A DNA stretch of 64,000 nt from Methylobacterium brachythecii. Its GTDB lineage: Bacteria; Pseudomonadota; Alphaproteobacteria; Rhizobiales; Beijerinckiaceae. The stretch spans positions 565,393-629,392 of the forward strand of contig NZ_JACIDN010000001.1 in assembly GCF_014196345.1 (NCBI RefSeq). The letters run 5' to 3'. Positions 1-8,496 of this stretch are shown here, piece by piece. Both the position numbers and the translations under genes were made by a program. The notes below the pieces were generated by a model. The model was not told the origin of the DNA. It saw nothing but the letters and a program-made list of their open reading frames with translations, and did no database searches. Every line of letters begins with the position of its first letter. Position 1 is the first letter of the stretch.

Positions 1-597
1 CCGAAAAACGAAGCTCGTCACACTTTCCACGCCACTCGGCATGCCCGGTCCGGCCTCTGGCGAGAACACCACGAAGCGCGTGGTGTTGTGGGCCTCGTCC
101 TCGACGTCCGTCTCCAGGATCTCCAGACCGTAGACGTCGGCCGCCAAAGCCGGAGCGAGCGCCGCGCGGGTCGGGTCGCGCACTTCCGCCAGCTCGCGCG
201 CCGCGCCGGCGGTATCGCCGGCGACGACCGCCTTGAGCCCGAGCCGGCGAATGACGCGGCGGCACTGGCCGAGCGCGTGGATGTGGCTGTGCACGCTCCG
301 CAGGTCTTCGATCCGCACGCCAGGCATCGCCATGAGCTGGAAATGGATCGGCAGGAAGTGCTCGGCGATGATGTGAAGCGGCGAGGACGGCAGCAGGTGG
401 TGGATGTCGGCGACGCGTCCGGCGATCGAGTTCTCGATCGGGATCATCGCGAGCGCCGCCCGCCCCTCGTTCACCGCCGCGAAGGCGTCCTCGAAGGTGG
501 CGCAAGGGAGCGAGGACCAGTCGGGATAGGCCTGCGCGCACATGATGTGCGAGTTGGCGCCGGGTTCGCCCTGATAGGCGATGGTCTTGTCGGTCAT
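1..597 (-). CDS. pheA: Prephenate dehydratase (3' part cut by window edge)
   Basis: Prephenate dehydratase converts prephenate to phenylpyruvate in phenylalanine synthesis. The ATG is at 597 on the minus strand, and 199 codons run open to the window edge, so the C-terminal part (rest of the PDT domain and the ACT regulatory domain) lies outside. The translation opens MTDKTIAYQGEPGANSH, the typical start of the PDT domain. It continues with the family motifs IPIENSIAGRV and LPIHFQLMAMPG, and with DTAGAARELA and NTTRFVVFS near the cut end. It lies downstream of kdsB on the same strand, 130 nt away, an order I know from other Rhizobiales. The family assignment is secure; regulation cannot be judged from the fragment. 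Confidence 0.96.
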   Translation of the reverse strand, partial: MTDKTIAYQGEPGANSHIMCAQAYPDWSSLPCATFEDAFAAVNEGRAALAMIPIENSIAGRVADIHHLLPSSPLHIIAEHFLPIHFQLMAMPGVRIEDLRSVHSHIHALGQCRRVIRRLGLKAVVAGDTAGAARELAEVRDPTRAALAPALAADVYGLEILETDVEDEAHNTTRFVVFSPEAGPGMPSGVESVTSFVFR

Positions 598-617
598 CGG
601 CCGTACTTTCTTTGGCT

Positions 618-645
618 CGTCCTCGACCGAGGACGGTCGAGGACG
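618..645. terminator. Hairpin between kdsB and pheA
   Basis: An 11-bp perfect inverted repeat (arms CGTCCTCGACC / GGTCGAGGACG, 6-nt loop) lies in the 130-nt gap between the kdsB stop and the pheA start. No T-run follows on the minus strand, so intrinsic termination is uncertain. It could equally be a leader structure for pheA. Confidence 0.35.
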
Positions 646-727
646 TCCGCTGCACGATCAGCGGCGCGCATTCGCGCTTGTCGACGGCCGATCGCAGGAG
701 AGCCCATGGTCTTCGGTCGTCGGGATG

Positions 728-1471
728 TCAGTTGAGGCGCCGACGCGTCAGCAGAGTGCGGGCGCGGTCGAGGTCGGCCTGGGTGTCGACGCCGAGGGGC
801 AGGTCGTCGACGATCATCGCATCGATGCGCATGCCGGATTCGAGCGCGCGTAGCTGCTCCAGCTTCTCGCGCCGTTCGAGCTCCCCCTGTGGCAGCGAGA
901 CGAAGCGGGTCAGGGCCGTGCGGCGATAGGCGTAGAGGCCGATATGGTGGAAGAGCGGGCCGTCGCCCCAAGGCGCCCGGCCGCGCGTGAAATAGAGCGC
1001 GTGCAGGCGGCCCGGGCCGACATTGTGACCGACGAGCTTCACGACGTTCGGATTGTCCGCTTCGTCCGGATCGGTGATCAGCGCGCAGAGCGTCGCGATG
1101 TCGACCGTACGGTCGGTCAACGGCGGCAACACCGCGCCGATCACGGAGGGATCGATGGTCGGCAGGTCGCCCTGGACGTTGACCACCACGTCGTGCCGGC
1201 CCTCCGGGTCGACGATCTCCAGGGCTTCCGCGAGGCGATCCGAGCCGCTGGCATGGTCGACGCGGGTCATCACGGCGAGGCCGCCCTGTGCTTCGATGAC
1301 GGCAGCGATGTCGGGCGTGTCGGTGGCGACCACGACCGGGCCGATGCCGGCCTCCATGGCGCGACGCCAGACATGCACGATCATGGGCTCGCCGGCGATC
1401 TCGGCCAACGGCTTGTTCGGCAGGCGCGTGGCGGCAAGGCGGGCGGGAATCAGGACGAGAGGGTCGGACAT
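728..1471 (-). CDS. kdsB: 3-deoxy-manno-octulosonate cytidylyltransferase
   Basis: Activates KDO as CMP-KDO for lipopolysaccharide inner-core synthesis in the cytoplasm. The 247-residue length is normal for KdsB. The N-terminal nucleotide-binding signature [17 protein letters not shown] is clear, followed by the family segments GDLPTIDP and HIGLYAYRR. The ATG at 1471 gives the standard N-terminus [12 protein letters not shown]. It is transcribed towards pheA and is divergent from the cytochrome c gene across a 275-nt intergenic region that must hold both promoters. Its presence implies a KDO-containing outer membrane. Confidence 0.97.
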   Translation of the reverse strand: MSDPLVLIPARLAATRLPNKPLAEIAGEPMIVHVWRRAMEAGIGPVVVATDTPDIAAVIEAQGGLAVMTRVDHASGSDRLAEALEIVDPEGRHDVVVNVQGDLPTIDPSVIGAVLPPLTDRTVDIATLCALITDPDEADNPNVVKLVGHNVGPGRLHALYFTRGRAPWGDGPLFHHIGLYAYRRTALTRFVSLPQGELERREKLEQLRALESGMRIDAMIVDDLPLGVDTQADLDRARTLLTRRRLN

Positions 1472-1746
1472 GGTTGGGGCCGGAATGCGGGCTCGTCGTG
1501 CGCGGGAGGCCGGTGCTTAACAGCGGCGGCGGCCCTTGTCATGGAAGCGCTGCGCCGTCGGGCGCGCTCTCGAGGCAACGACCCCCTGCCAAAACCGCGT
1601 GATCCGCGCACCCGCGACGCGCGCGGCCATTGTCAGGAACGGGGGCTTGCGGCTAAGCACCTTCGAAATCCTCCAAAGTCCGGCGATGCGTCCGCCGGTC
1701 CCTCGATAGGCCGGGTTTCAGAGCCCTGCGCGCGGAGCTGGTGAGA

Positions 1747-2667
1747 ATGGACTCCTTCGAGATCAACAAGGTCGCGGGCGCGGTGCTCGGGACCCTGCTG
1801 TTCGCCTTCGGGACGGGCTTTCTCGCCGAACTGATCTACACGCCCAAGCCCGCCGGGACCGCGGGCTACGCCCTGCCGGGCGGCGGCAAGGAAGGCGGCG
1901 AGCACGGCGCCCCTCCGGCCGGCGGCGGCGAGGCGGCGGCCGCCTCGGACTCGATCGCGACCCGTCTCGCCAGCGCCGACGCCGAAAAGGGCAAGGGCGG
2001 CACCAAGGCCTGCCAGGCCTGCCACAGCTTCGAGAAGGGCGGCCCCAACAAGATGGGCCCGGATCTCTGGGAGGTCGTCGGCCGCAAGAAGGGCTCGCAT
2101 GAGGGCTTCGGCTATTCCGATGCGATGAAGACCAAGGGCGGCGACTGGAGCTACGAGGACCTCGACCACTTCCTGACCAAGCCCGGCGAGTACGTGAAGG
2201 GCACCAAGATGGCCTTCCAGGGCATCTCCTCGCCGGCCGACCGCGCCAACGTCATCGCCTACCTGCACACCCTCGCCGACAGCCCGAAGCCGCTCCCGGC
2301 CGCGGACAAGAAGGACGACGCGAAGAAGGACGCGGCCAAGCCCGCCGAAGGCGAGAAGAAGGCCGAGGGTGACAAAAAGCCCGACGCGAAGGCGGCAGAG
2401 GGCGAGAAGAAGTCCGACGCCAAGCCTGCCGACAAGCCGGCGGATGCCAAGAAACCTGCAGATGCCAAACCTGCGGATGCGAAACCGGCCGACAAGCCTG
2501 CCGAGCCGGAGAAGAAGGCAGACGAGGCCAAGCCGGCCAACAAGCCTGCCGAAGGCGAGAAGAAGGCGGATGACGCCAAGCCGGCAGACTCCAAGCCTGC
2601 GGAGGCCAAGCCTGCAGACAAGCCGGCCGAGCCGAAGCCTGCGGACGACAAGCCGGCTCAGCAGTAA
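1747..2667 (+). CDS. Membrane-anchored c-type cytochrome with long Lys/Ala/Pro tail
   Basis: A single-haem cytochrome c of the membrane-bound CycM / c552 type, which carries electrons from the bc1 complex to oxidases. An uncleaved N-terminal membrane segment (about residues 6-28) is followed by a Gly/Ala linker, the haem motif CQACH (about residues 89-93) and the axial-Met region GTKMAFQGI. About 125 C-terminal residues are low-complexity repeats built from KPAD/KPAE units. The ATG at 1747 is preferred over the GTG at 1741 because GGAG lies 9 nt upstream of it. The tail is unusual for the family. I infer it spans or binds the anionic periplasm or peptidoglycan, by analogy with other K/A/P-rich tails; it could also vary in length between strains because the DNA is repetitive. 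Confidence 0.88.
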   Translation: MDSFEINKVAGAVLGTLLFAFGTGFLAELIYTPKPAGTAGYALPGGGKEGGEHGAPPAGGGEAAAASDSIATRLASADAEKGKGGTKACQACHSFEKGGPNKMGPDLWEVVGRKKGSHEGFGYSDAMKTKGGDWSYEDLDHFLTKPGEYVKGTKMAFQGISSPADRANVIAYLHTLADSPKPLPAADKKDDAKKDAAKPAEGEKKAEGDKKPDAKAAEGEKKSDAKPADKPADAKKPADAKPADAKPADKPAEPEKKADEAKPANKPAEGEKKADDAKPADSKPAEAKPADKPAEPKPADDKPAQQ

Positions 2668-2803
2668 GCCGCCACGCGGCCGGCCCAGTCCCAGGTCGAC
2701 CCTGCGCGCACGCGTCGGGTTGGCCTCGGGCCGGCGTCCGTCCTAGAACGGCGCCCGACCCCCGCGGCCTGAAGGCTGCGAGAGACCGGGAGACCGCTCG
2801 ACC

Positions 2804-4717
2804 GTGACAGCACCCGCCGTGATCGGACGCCGTAGCTTCCTCGCCGGAGCCATGGCCGTCGCCGCCGCCCGCAACGCCGCAGCGCAGGGAGGTGCGGCTC
2901 AGGTATCGGCCCAAGTTTCCGCCCAAGAGGCGCCCGGCACGTGGCGCCACGCGCTGACGCTGCTCGGCGATCCGAAATACCCAGCCGATTTCAAGCATTT
3001 CGAGTATGCCGATCCCGCCGCGCCTAAGGGCGGCCTCGTGCGGCTCGGGGCGCAAGGCGGCTTCGACAACCTCAATTTCATCGTCAACGGCCTGAAGGGC
3101 GACATCGAGGGCGGGATCACCCAGATCTACGACTCGCTCATGGAGGATTCGGGCGACGAGCCGTTCTCCTCCTACGGCCTGATCGCCGAGGGCGTTCGCA
3201 TCGGCGAAGACGGCAAGTCCGTCACCTATCGGCTGCGGCCGGAGGCCAAGTGGCATGACGGCCAGCCGATCGGGCCGGACGATGTGATCTGGTCTTTCGA
3301 CACGCTGAAGGCCAACAGCCCGTTCTACGCCGCCTATTATCAGAGCGTCTCGAAGGCGGAGAAGACGGGCGAGCGCGAGGTCACGTTCCGTTTCGACGAG
3401 GCCGGCAACCGCGAGCTGCCGCAGGTCCTCGGCCAGATGCAGGTGCTCCCGAAGCACTGGTGGACCGGCAAGGACGCGACCGGAAAGGCGCGCGACGCGA
3501 CGCAGACCACCCTGGAGATCCCGCTCGGCTCCGGTCCATACAAGCTCGCCAAGATCGATGCCGGCCGCAGCGCCGTCTACGAGCGCGTCGCCGATTATTG
3601 GGCCAAGGACGTGGCCGTGAATGTCGGGCGCAACAACTTCCAGACCGTGCGCTTCGAGTATTTTCGCGATGGGTCGGTGCTGCTCGAAGCCCTGAAGGGC
3701 GACCTCTACGACTTCCGCACCGAGAACATCGCCCGCAACTGGGCCACCGCCTACGACGACTTCCCGGCCGTGAAGGAAGGCCGGCTGGTCAAGGAGGAGT
3801 TCCCGAGCCGTGGCACCGGCATCATGCAGGCCTTCGTGTTCAACCTGCGCAAGGACAAGTTCAAGGACGAGCGCGTCCGCCGGGCCTTCAACCTCGTCAT
3901 GAACTTCGAGGAGATGAACCGGCAGCTCTTCTACGGGCTCTACAAGCGGATCGATTCCTTCTTCTTCGGCTCCGAGCTGGCCTCCTCGCAGGGGCTGCCG
4001 GAGGGCAAGGAGAAGGAGCTGCTGGAGGGCCTGAAGGACAAGGTTCCGGCGAGCGTCTTCACCGAGCGCTACAAGAACCCCGTCAACGACAACCCGGAGG
4101 CCGTGCGTGCCAACCTGCGCGAGGCCGTGAAGCTACTGCGTGAGGCCGGCTACGAGCTCAAGGGCGGCCAGATGGTCGACAAGACCGGCACGCCGCTCAC
4201 CGTCGAGTTCCTGGAATTCCAGAACGTCTTCGAGCGGGTGATCCTGCCCTTCGCCGCCCAGCTCAAGCTCATCGGCATCCAGAGCTCGATCCGGGTGATC
4301 GACCAGGCGCAGTACCAGAACCGGATGCGCAACTACGAGTTCGACATCACCACTTCGAACTGGCCGGAATCGCTCTCGCCCGGCAACGAGCAACGCGAGT
4401 TCTGGGGATCTGCGGCGGCCGACAAGCCGGGCACGCGCAACATCGCCGGCATCAAGGACCCCGCGATCGACGCACTGATCGAGACGGTGATCTACTCCAC
4501 CGACCGCGAGAGTCAGGTCGCGGCGACGCATGCCCTCGACCGGGTGCTGCTCTCGCACAACTACGTGCTGCCGCAATGGTCGTCGCCGACCACGCGCACG
4601 ATCCACTGGAACCGCTTCTCGCGGCCGAAGCTGCTGCCGAAATATCGGGGATCGGGCTTCCCGGCGACCTGGTGGTACGACGAGGCGCTCGCCGCCAAGA
4701 CGGGGGCGCCGCGTTGA
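2804..4717 (+). CDS. Peptide ABC transporter substrate-binding protein (YejA-like, SBP family 5), first copy
   Basis: Periplasmic binding protein for oligopeptides or muropeptides, of the family serving Yej-type importers. It has 637 residues, normal for YejA-like proteins, and starts at a GTG. The N-terminus carries a twin-arginine motif (RRSFLAGA) and an Ala-rich export signal ending near AAAQGG. The SBP_bac_5 body contains YRLRPEAKWHDGQPIGPDDV and LGSGPYKL. The next gene encodes a paralogue and its TTG start overlaps this stop codon. Two adjacent binding proteins feeding one YejB permease is an arrangement known in alphaproteobacteria. The actual ligand cannot be read from the sequence. 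Confidence 0.93.
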   Translation: MTAPAVIGRRSFLAGAMAVAAARNAAAQGGAAQVSAQVSAQEAPGTWRHALTLLGDPKYPADFKHFEYADPAAPKGGLVRLGAQGGFDNLNFIVNGLKGDIEGGITQIYDSLMEDSGDEPFSSYGLIAEGVRIGEDGKSVTYRLRPEAKWHDGQPIGPDDVIWSFDTLKANSPFYAAYYQSVSKAEKTGEREVTFRFDEAGNRELPQVLGQMQVLPKHWWTGKDATGKARDATQTTLEIPLGSGPYKLAKIDAGRSAVYERVADYWAKDVAVNVGRNNFQTVRFEYFRDGSVLLEALKGDLYDFRTENIARNWATAYDDFPAVKEGRLVKEEFPSRGTGIMQAFVFNLRKDKFKDERVRRAFNLVMNFEEMNRQLFYGLYKRIDSFFFGSELASSQGLPEGKEKELLEGLKDKVPASVFTERYKNPVNDNPEAVRANLREAVKLLREAGYELKGGQMVDKTGTPLTVEFLEFQNVFERVILPFAAQLKLIGIQSSIRVIDQAQYQNRMRNYEFDITTSNWPESLSPGNEQREFWGSAAADKPGTRNIAGIKDPAIDALIETVIYSTDRESQVAATHALDRVLLSHNYVLPQWSSPTTRTIHWNRFSRPKLLPKYRGSGFPATWWYDEALAAKTGAPR

Positions 4718-6699
4718 GCCAAGATCCCGCCTCCGTCATTGCGAGCGAAGCGCGGCAATCCAGGGCCGACGGGCCGCCGTCGCGGGTGGGGTACTGGATC
4801 GCTTCGCCTCCAGCTCGCAATGACGCGGAGGGGCAGCCGAGCCGTCGCGACCTCGTGATCGGCGCCGGAGCGCTCGCTGCAGGCTCGCTGCTACCGCCCC
4901 GTGCCCGAGCCGCCGACGCTCGCGTCACCCACGGCCTGTCGAGCTTCGGCGAGCTGAAATATCCCGCCGACTTTCCGTATTTCGACTACGTGAACCCCGC
5001 GGCTCCACGTGGCGGCAGCTTCTCCGCGCAGCTCACGCAGTCCTACGGCAACCAAGCCTTCGACACGTTCGACACGCTCAACATCTACGTCTTCCGCGGC
5101 AACGGCGCCGCAGGCATGAACCTGACCTTCGACACCCTGATGGTCCGCGCCCTCGACGAGCCGGATGCGCTCTACGGGCTCGTGGCGCGGGCCGTCGAGA
5201 TCAGCCCGGACGGCCTGACGTACCGCTTCTTCCTGCGTCCGCAGGCCCATTTCAACGACGGCACCCGGCTGACCGCTAAGGACGCCGCCTTCTCGCTGAC
5301 CGTCCTCAAGGAGAAGGGTCATCCGACCATCTCCCAGGTCATCCGCGACATGGCCGAGGCCACGGCCGAGAACGACGAAACGCTGGTGGTGCGCTTCGCG
5401 GCCGGGCGCAGCCGCGACCTGCCGCTGGTGGTGGCGCAGCTCCCGATTTTTTCCGCGGCCTATTTCGCATCGCGCGATTTCGAGGAGCCGACCCTGCAGG
5501 CGCCGCTGGGATCGGGGCCGTACCGGGTCGCGCGCATGGATATCGGCCGGTTCATCGAGCTGGAGCGCGTGCCCGAATACTGGGCGGCCGACCTGCCCGC
5601 CGCCATCGGCCAGAACAACTTCGACCGGGTGCGCTACGAGTATTTCCGCGATCGCCAGGTGGCCTTCGAGGCCTTCAAGAGCGGCGCCTTCACCTATCGC
5701 CAGGAATACACCTCGCGGATCTGGGCGACGGGCTACGATTTCCCGGCCGTGCGCGAGGGCCGCGTGAAGCGTGACACGCTGCCCGATGCCTCGCCGCCCA
5801 ACATCCAGGCCTGGTACTTCAACACCCGCCGCGAGGCCTTCAAGGATCCGCGCATCCGCGAGGCGATCGGGCTGTGCTTCGATTTCCCCTGGACCAACCG
5901 CACGGCGATGTTCGGGGCCTATACGCGCATCTCGTCTTTCTTCGAGAAGACCGAGCTGATGGCGACGGGTAAGCCCTCCGCCGAGGAGCTGGCCCTGCTC
6001 GAGCCGCTGCGGGACAAGCTGTCCGAGCAGGTCGCACCCTACGTCTTCGGCGAGCCGTGGTCGCCGGCCGTCGCCGACGGGTCGGGGCAGGATCGGGTCC
6101 TGCTCAAGCGAGCCGATGGCCTGCTGAAAGAGGCCGGCTGCAAGAGGGACGGTACCAGGCTGCTGCTGCCGAACGGCAAGCCGCTGGAATTCGAGTTCCT
6201 CGACAACGATCCCGTCTTCGAGCCGGTGATCCAGCCCTTCATCAAGAATCTCGGGCTGCTCGGCATCAAGGCGAGCCAGCGCGTGGTCGATGCCTCGCAA
6301 TACCAGGCGCGGATGCGCGACTTCGACTTCGACGTCAGTTCCCGCGCCTCGGGCGCCGATCCCACTCCAGGGCCGGAGGTCCGCGAATCCTACGGCTCGC
6401 GCTCGGCCGGCATCCCCGGTTCCAGCAACTTGGCCGGGATCAGCGATCCGGCGGTCGATGCCCTGCTCGACAAGGCTATGGCCGCCGCCACGCGGGCGGA
6501 GCTGACCATCGCCTGCCGAGCCCTCGACCGAGTGCTGCGCGCCGCGCGGTACTGGATTCCGGCATGGTATTCGCCGAACTATCGGCTCGCGGTCTGGGAT
6601 GTGTTCGGCCATCCCGAAAAGCCGCCGACATACGCGCTCGGCACACCGGGCCTGTGGTGGTTCGACGAGGCCAAGGCCGCGCGGATCGGGCGGAACTAG
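4714..6699 (+). CDS. Peptide ABC transporter substrate-binding protein (YejA-like), second copy, with repeat-encoded N-terminus
   Basis: Second SBP_bac_5 protein, paralogous to its upstream neighbour (shared motifs FNDGTRLTAKDAAF, LGSGPYRV, YEYFRDRQVAFEAF). The only sensible starts are the TTG at 4714, overlapping the upstream stop as TTGA, or a GTG about 25 codons later. Both lie before or inside a palindromic repeat (4734-4825) that is read in frame. As a result, residues from about 8 to 37 are repeat-encoded, and they are followed directly by a twin-arginine signal (SRRDLVIGAGALAAGSLL). The mature protein should therefore be unaffected, but the Tat n-region is some 40 residues longer than usual. 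Function as a peptide-binding subunit is inferred from family and context. Confidence 0.9.
   Translation: MSQDPASVIASEARQSRADGPPSRVGYWIASPPARNDAEGQPSRRDLVIGAGALAAGSLLPPRARAADARVTHGLSSFGELKYPADFPYFDYVNPAAPRGGSFSAQLTQSYGNQAFDTFDTLNIYVFRGNGAAGMNLTFDTLMVRALDEPDALYGLVARAVEISPDGLTYRFFLRPQAHFNDGTRLTAKDAAFSLTVLKEKGHPTISQVIRDMAEATAENDETLVVRFAAGRSRDLPLVVAQLPIFSAAYFASRDFEEPTLQAPLGSGPYRVARMDIGRFIELERVPEYWAADLPAAIGQNNFDRVRYEYFRDRQVAFEAFKSGAFTYRQEYTSRIWATGYDFPAVREGRVKRDTLPDASPPNIQAWYFNTRREAFKDPRIREAIGLCFDFPWTNRTAMFGAYTRISSFFEKTELMATGKPSAEELALLEPLRDKLSEQVAPYVFGEPWSPAVADGSGQDRVLLKRADGLLKEAGCKRDGTRLLLPNGKPLEFEFLDNDPVFEPVIQPFIKNLGLLGIKASQRVVDASQYQARMRDFDFDVSSRASGADPTPGPEVRESYGSRSAGIPGSSNLAGISDPAVDALLDKAMAAATRAELTIACRALDRVLRAARYWIPAWYSPNYRLAVWDVFGHPEKPPTYALGTPGLWWFDEAKAARIGRN
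4734..4825. repeat. Palindromic repeat family A, copy 1 (inside a CDS)
   Basis: A 92-bp element beginning CGTCATTGCGAGCGAAGCG and ending CTCGCAATGACG, with inverted arms and a variable centre. Similar copies occur at 9630, 20593, 35922 and 55795. This is the only copy lying within a coding frame. Confidence 0.9.
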
Positions 6700-6708
6700 A
6701 GATCCTGC

Positions 6709-7812
6709 ATGCTCGCCTACATCGCCCGCCGCATCGCGCTGATGATCCCGACCATCTTCGGGATCATGCTGATCACCTTCGCGATCATCCAGTTCGCCCC
6801 CGGCGGCCCGGTAGAACGGGTGCTGGCGCAGATGCAGGGCCAGCAGGAGGGCTCGCTCTCCCGCATCACCGGCGGCCAGGGTGACATGGGCGGCGGCGTG
6901 ACCCGTGGCGGCACCGGCGATTCGAACTCGAAGTATCGCGGCGCGCAGGGGCTCGACCCGGCCTTCATCAAGAAGCTCGAGGTGCAGTTCGGCTTCGACA
7001 AGCCGGCCCCTGAGCGCTTCGCCAAGATGCTCTGGGACTACGCCCGCTTCGATTTCGGCAAGAGCTATTTTCGCGACGTTTCGGTGCTGCAGTTGATCAA
7101 GGAGAAGCTGCCGGTCTCGATCTCGCTCGGCCTCTGGATGACGCTGATCTCCTACGCGATCTCCATCCCCCTCGGCATCCGCAAGGCCGTCTCGGACGGG
7201 TCGAGCTTCGACATCTGGACGTCGAGCATCGTCATCATCGGCTACGCGATTCCGAGCTTCCTGTTCGGCCTGCTGCTGATCATCCTGTTCGCCGGAGGCT
7301 CGTTCTTCCAGATCTTTCCGATCCGGGGCCTGACGTCCGAGAATTTTGATCAGCTCAGCGTCTTCGGAAAGGTGCTCGACTACGGCTGGCACCTGGTGCT
7401 GCCGCTTTCGGCCCTGGTGCTAGGTGCCTTCGCCACCTCCACTCTGCTGACCAAGAACTCGTTCCTCGACGAAATCCGCAAGCAATACGTGATGACCGCT
7501 CGGATGAAGGGTCTGACCGAGACGCGCGTGCTCTACGGCCACGTCTTCCGCAACGCGATGCTGATCGTGATCTCGGGCTTCCCCGGCGCCTTCATCACGG
7601 CCTTCTTCACTGGCTCGCTGCTGATCGAGACGATGTTCTCGCTCGACGGGCTGGGGCTCTTGTCCTTCACCGCGATCATCGGGCGCGACTATCCGATCGT
7701 GTTTGCGACCCTCTACATCTTCTCGCTGATGGGTCTGGCCGTGAACCTGCTGTCGGATCTGATCTACACCTGGATCGACCCACGCATCGATTTCTCTGCA
7801 CGCGCCGCGTGA
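6709..7812 (+). CDS. yejB: Yej-type ABC transporter permease
   Basis: Inner-membrane permease of the YejABEF peptide / microcin C importer. The 367-residue length matches the family. An N-terminal membrane helix (MLAYIARRIALMIPTIFG) is followed by the conserved ITFAIIQFAPGGPVERVLAQ, and then by five more hydrophobic segments. The EAA-type coupling loop (RMKGLTETRVLYGHVFRNAM) faces the ATPase. It starts 9 nt after the second binding-protein gene. The genes that normally follow, yejE (second permease) and yejF (ATPase), are absent here: the next gene is an acetyltransferase, 100 nt on. The partner subunits must be encoded elsewhere if the transporter works. Confidence 0.93.
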   Translation: MLAYIARRIALMIPTIFGIMLITFAIIQFAPGGPVERVLAQMQGQQEGSLSRITGGQGDMGGGVTRGGTGDSNSKYRGAQGLDPAFIKKLEVQFGFDKPAPERFAKMLWDYARFDFGKSYFRDVSVLQLIKEKLPVSISLGLWMTLISYAISIPLGIRKAVSDGSSFDIWTSSIVIIGYAIPSFLFGLLLIILFAGGSFFQIFPIRGLTSENFDQLSVFGKVLDYGWHLVLPLSALVLGAFATSTLLTKNSFLDEIRKQYVMTARMKGLTETRVLYGHVFRNAMLIVISGFPGAFITAFFTGSLLIETMFSLDGLGLLSFTAIIGRDYPIVFATLYIFSLMGLAVNLLSDLIYTWIDPRIDFSARAA

Positions 7813-7835
7813 GGTCTGCTATCGGCCCAGCCGAG

Positions 7836-7849
7836 CCTCGCAATGACGG
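7836..7849. repeat. Half-copy of palindromic repeat family A
   Basis: The 14-nt terminal arm CCTCGCAATGACGG of family A stands alone in the 100-nt gap after yejB, with no matching left arm. It may be a remnant left where the rest of the yej operon was separated. Confidence 0.55.
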
Positions 7850-7912
7850 AGAGGCGATGGCACGACACGCTCCGACTCCGTCGGGGACAGGCATGATTGG
7901 GCAGACGTCGCC

Positions 7913-8419
7913 TTGACTGCGCTCCCCCTCGATATCCGGCAGGAACGTCCAGAAGACGCACAGGCCATCGAGCGCCTGCATGCCCGCGCCTTCGGTCCGG
8001 GCCGTTTCGCGCGCACCGCCTATCGCCTGCGCGAGGGGGCGCCGTTGCTGCCTGAGCTGTGCTTCACCGCTTTGGTCGGCACCTATCTCGTCGGCTCGAT
8101 CCGGTTCAGTCCGGCCGTTGCCGATGGGCATGCGCTGCTGGCGCTGGGGCCGCTGACCGTCGATCCGAGCTTTTCGAGCCGAGGCATCGGCTGCTCGCTG
8201 ATGAATGCGGGGCTCGATGCGGCGCGTGCCGCCGGCCATGGCCTCGTCGTGCTCGTCGGCGACCTGCCGTATTACCGGCGCTTCGGCTTCTCGCCCGTCC
8301 CGATGGGGCGTCTGGTATTGCCGGGGCCGGTCGATCCGGCGCGATTCCTGTGGCTCGCCCTGTCGGAGGGTGGCGCCGAGGGCGTGTCCGGGAACGTGAG
8401 CGCGCGGGCCGGGCTTTAG
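7913..8419 (+). CDS. GNAT-family N-acetyltransferase
   Basis: Acetyl-CoA-dependent acetyltransferase of the YhbS-like GNAT group, 168 residues; the substrate is unknown. The fold is visible as an N-terminal RPEDAQAIERLHARAF helix, the strand segment LALGPLTVDPSF, the acetyl-CoA pyrophosphate loop SSRGIGCSLM, and the late motif GDLPYYRRFGF that typifies YhbS-like members. The start is a TTG at 7913. It lies downstream of yejB in the same direction but after a gap holding a repeat fragment, so it is probably not part of the original transporter operon. Confidence 0.85.
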   Translation: MTALPLDIRQERPEDAQAIERLHARAFGPGRFARTAYRLREGAPLLPELCFTALVGTYLVGSIRFSPAVADGHALLALGPLTVDPSFSSRGIGCSLMNAGLDAARAAGHGLVVLVGDLPYYRRFGFSPVPMGRLVLPGPVDPARFLWLALSEGGAEGVSGNVSARAGL

Positions 8420-8467
8420 CCGCGAGGCGGCGGTGATGCTCTGGAACAGCGGTTGAGTGTCGAGGTT

Positions 8468-8488
8468 TCCTGGAGGAATTCCAGGAGG
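8468..8488 (+). promoter_or_regulatory. Hairpin overlapping the Shine-Dalgarno of the catalase-like gene
   Basis: Arms TCCTGGA and TCCAGGA (5-nt spacer) form a small hairpin. Its right arm contributes the first four bases of the ribosome binding site AGGAGG (8483-8488), which sits 8 nt before the ATG at 8497. Folding would partly mask the site, so translational control is possible. Confidence 0.4.
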
Positions 8489-8496
8489 ATCGCCCC

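Noticed and set aside
4891..7392. 833-codon open frame on the minus strand
   Set aside because: It is antisense to the second binding-protein gene and yejB, has Arg/Ala/Glu-rich low-complexity content typical of high-GC shadows, and matches no family.
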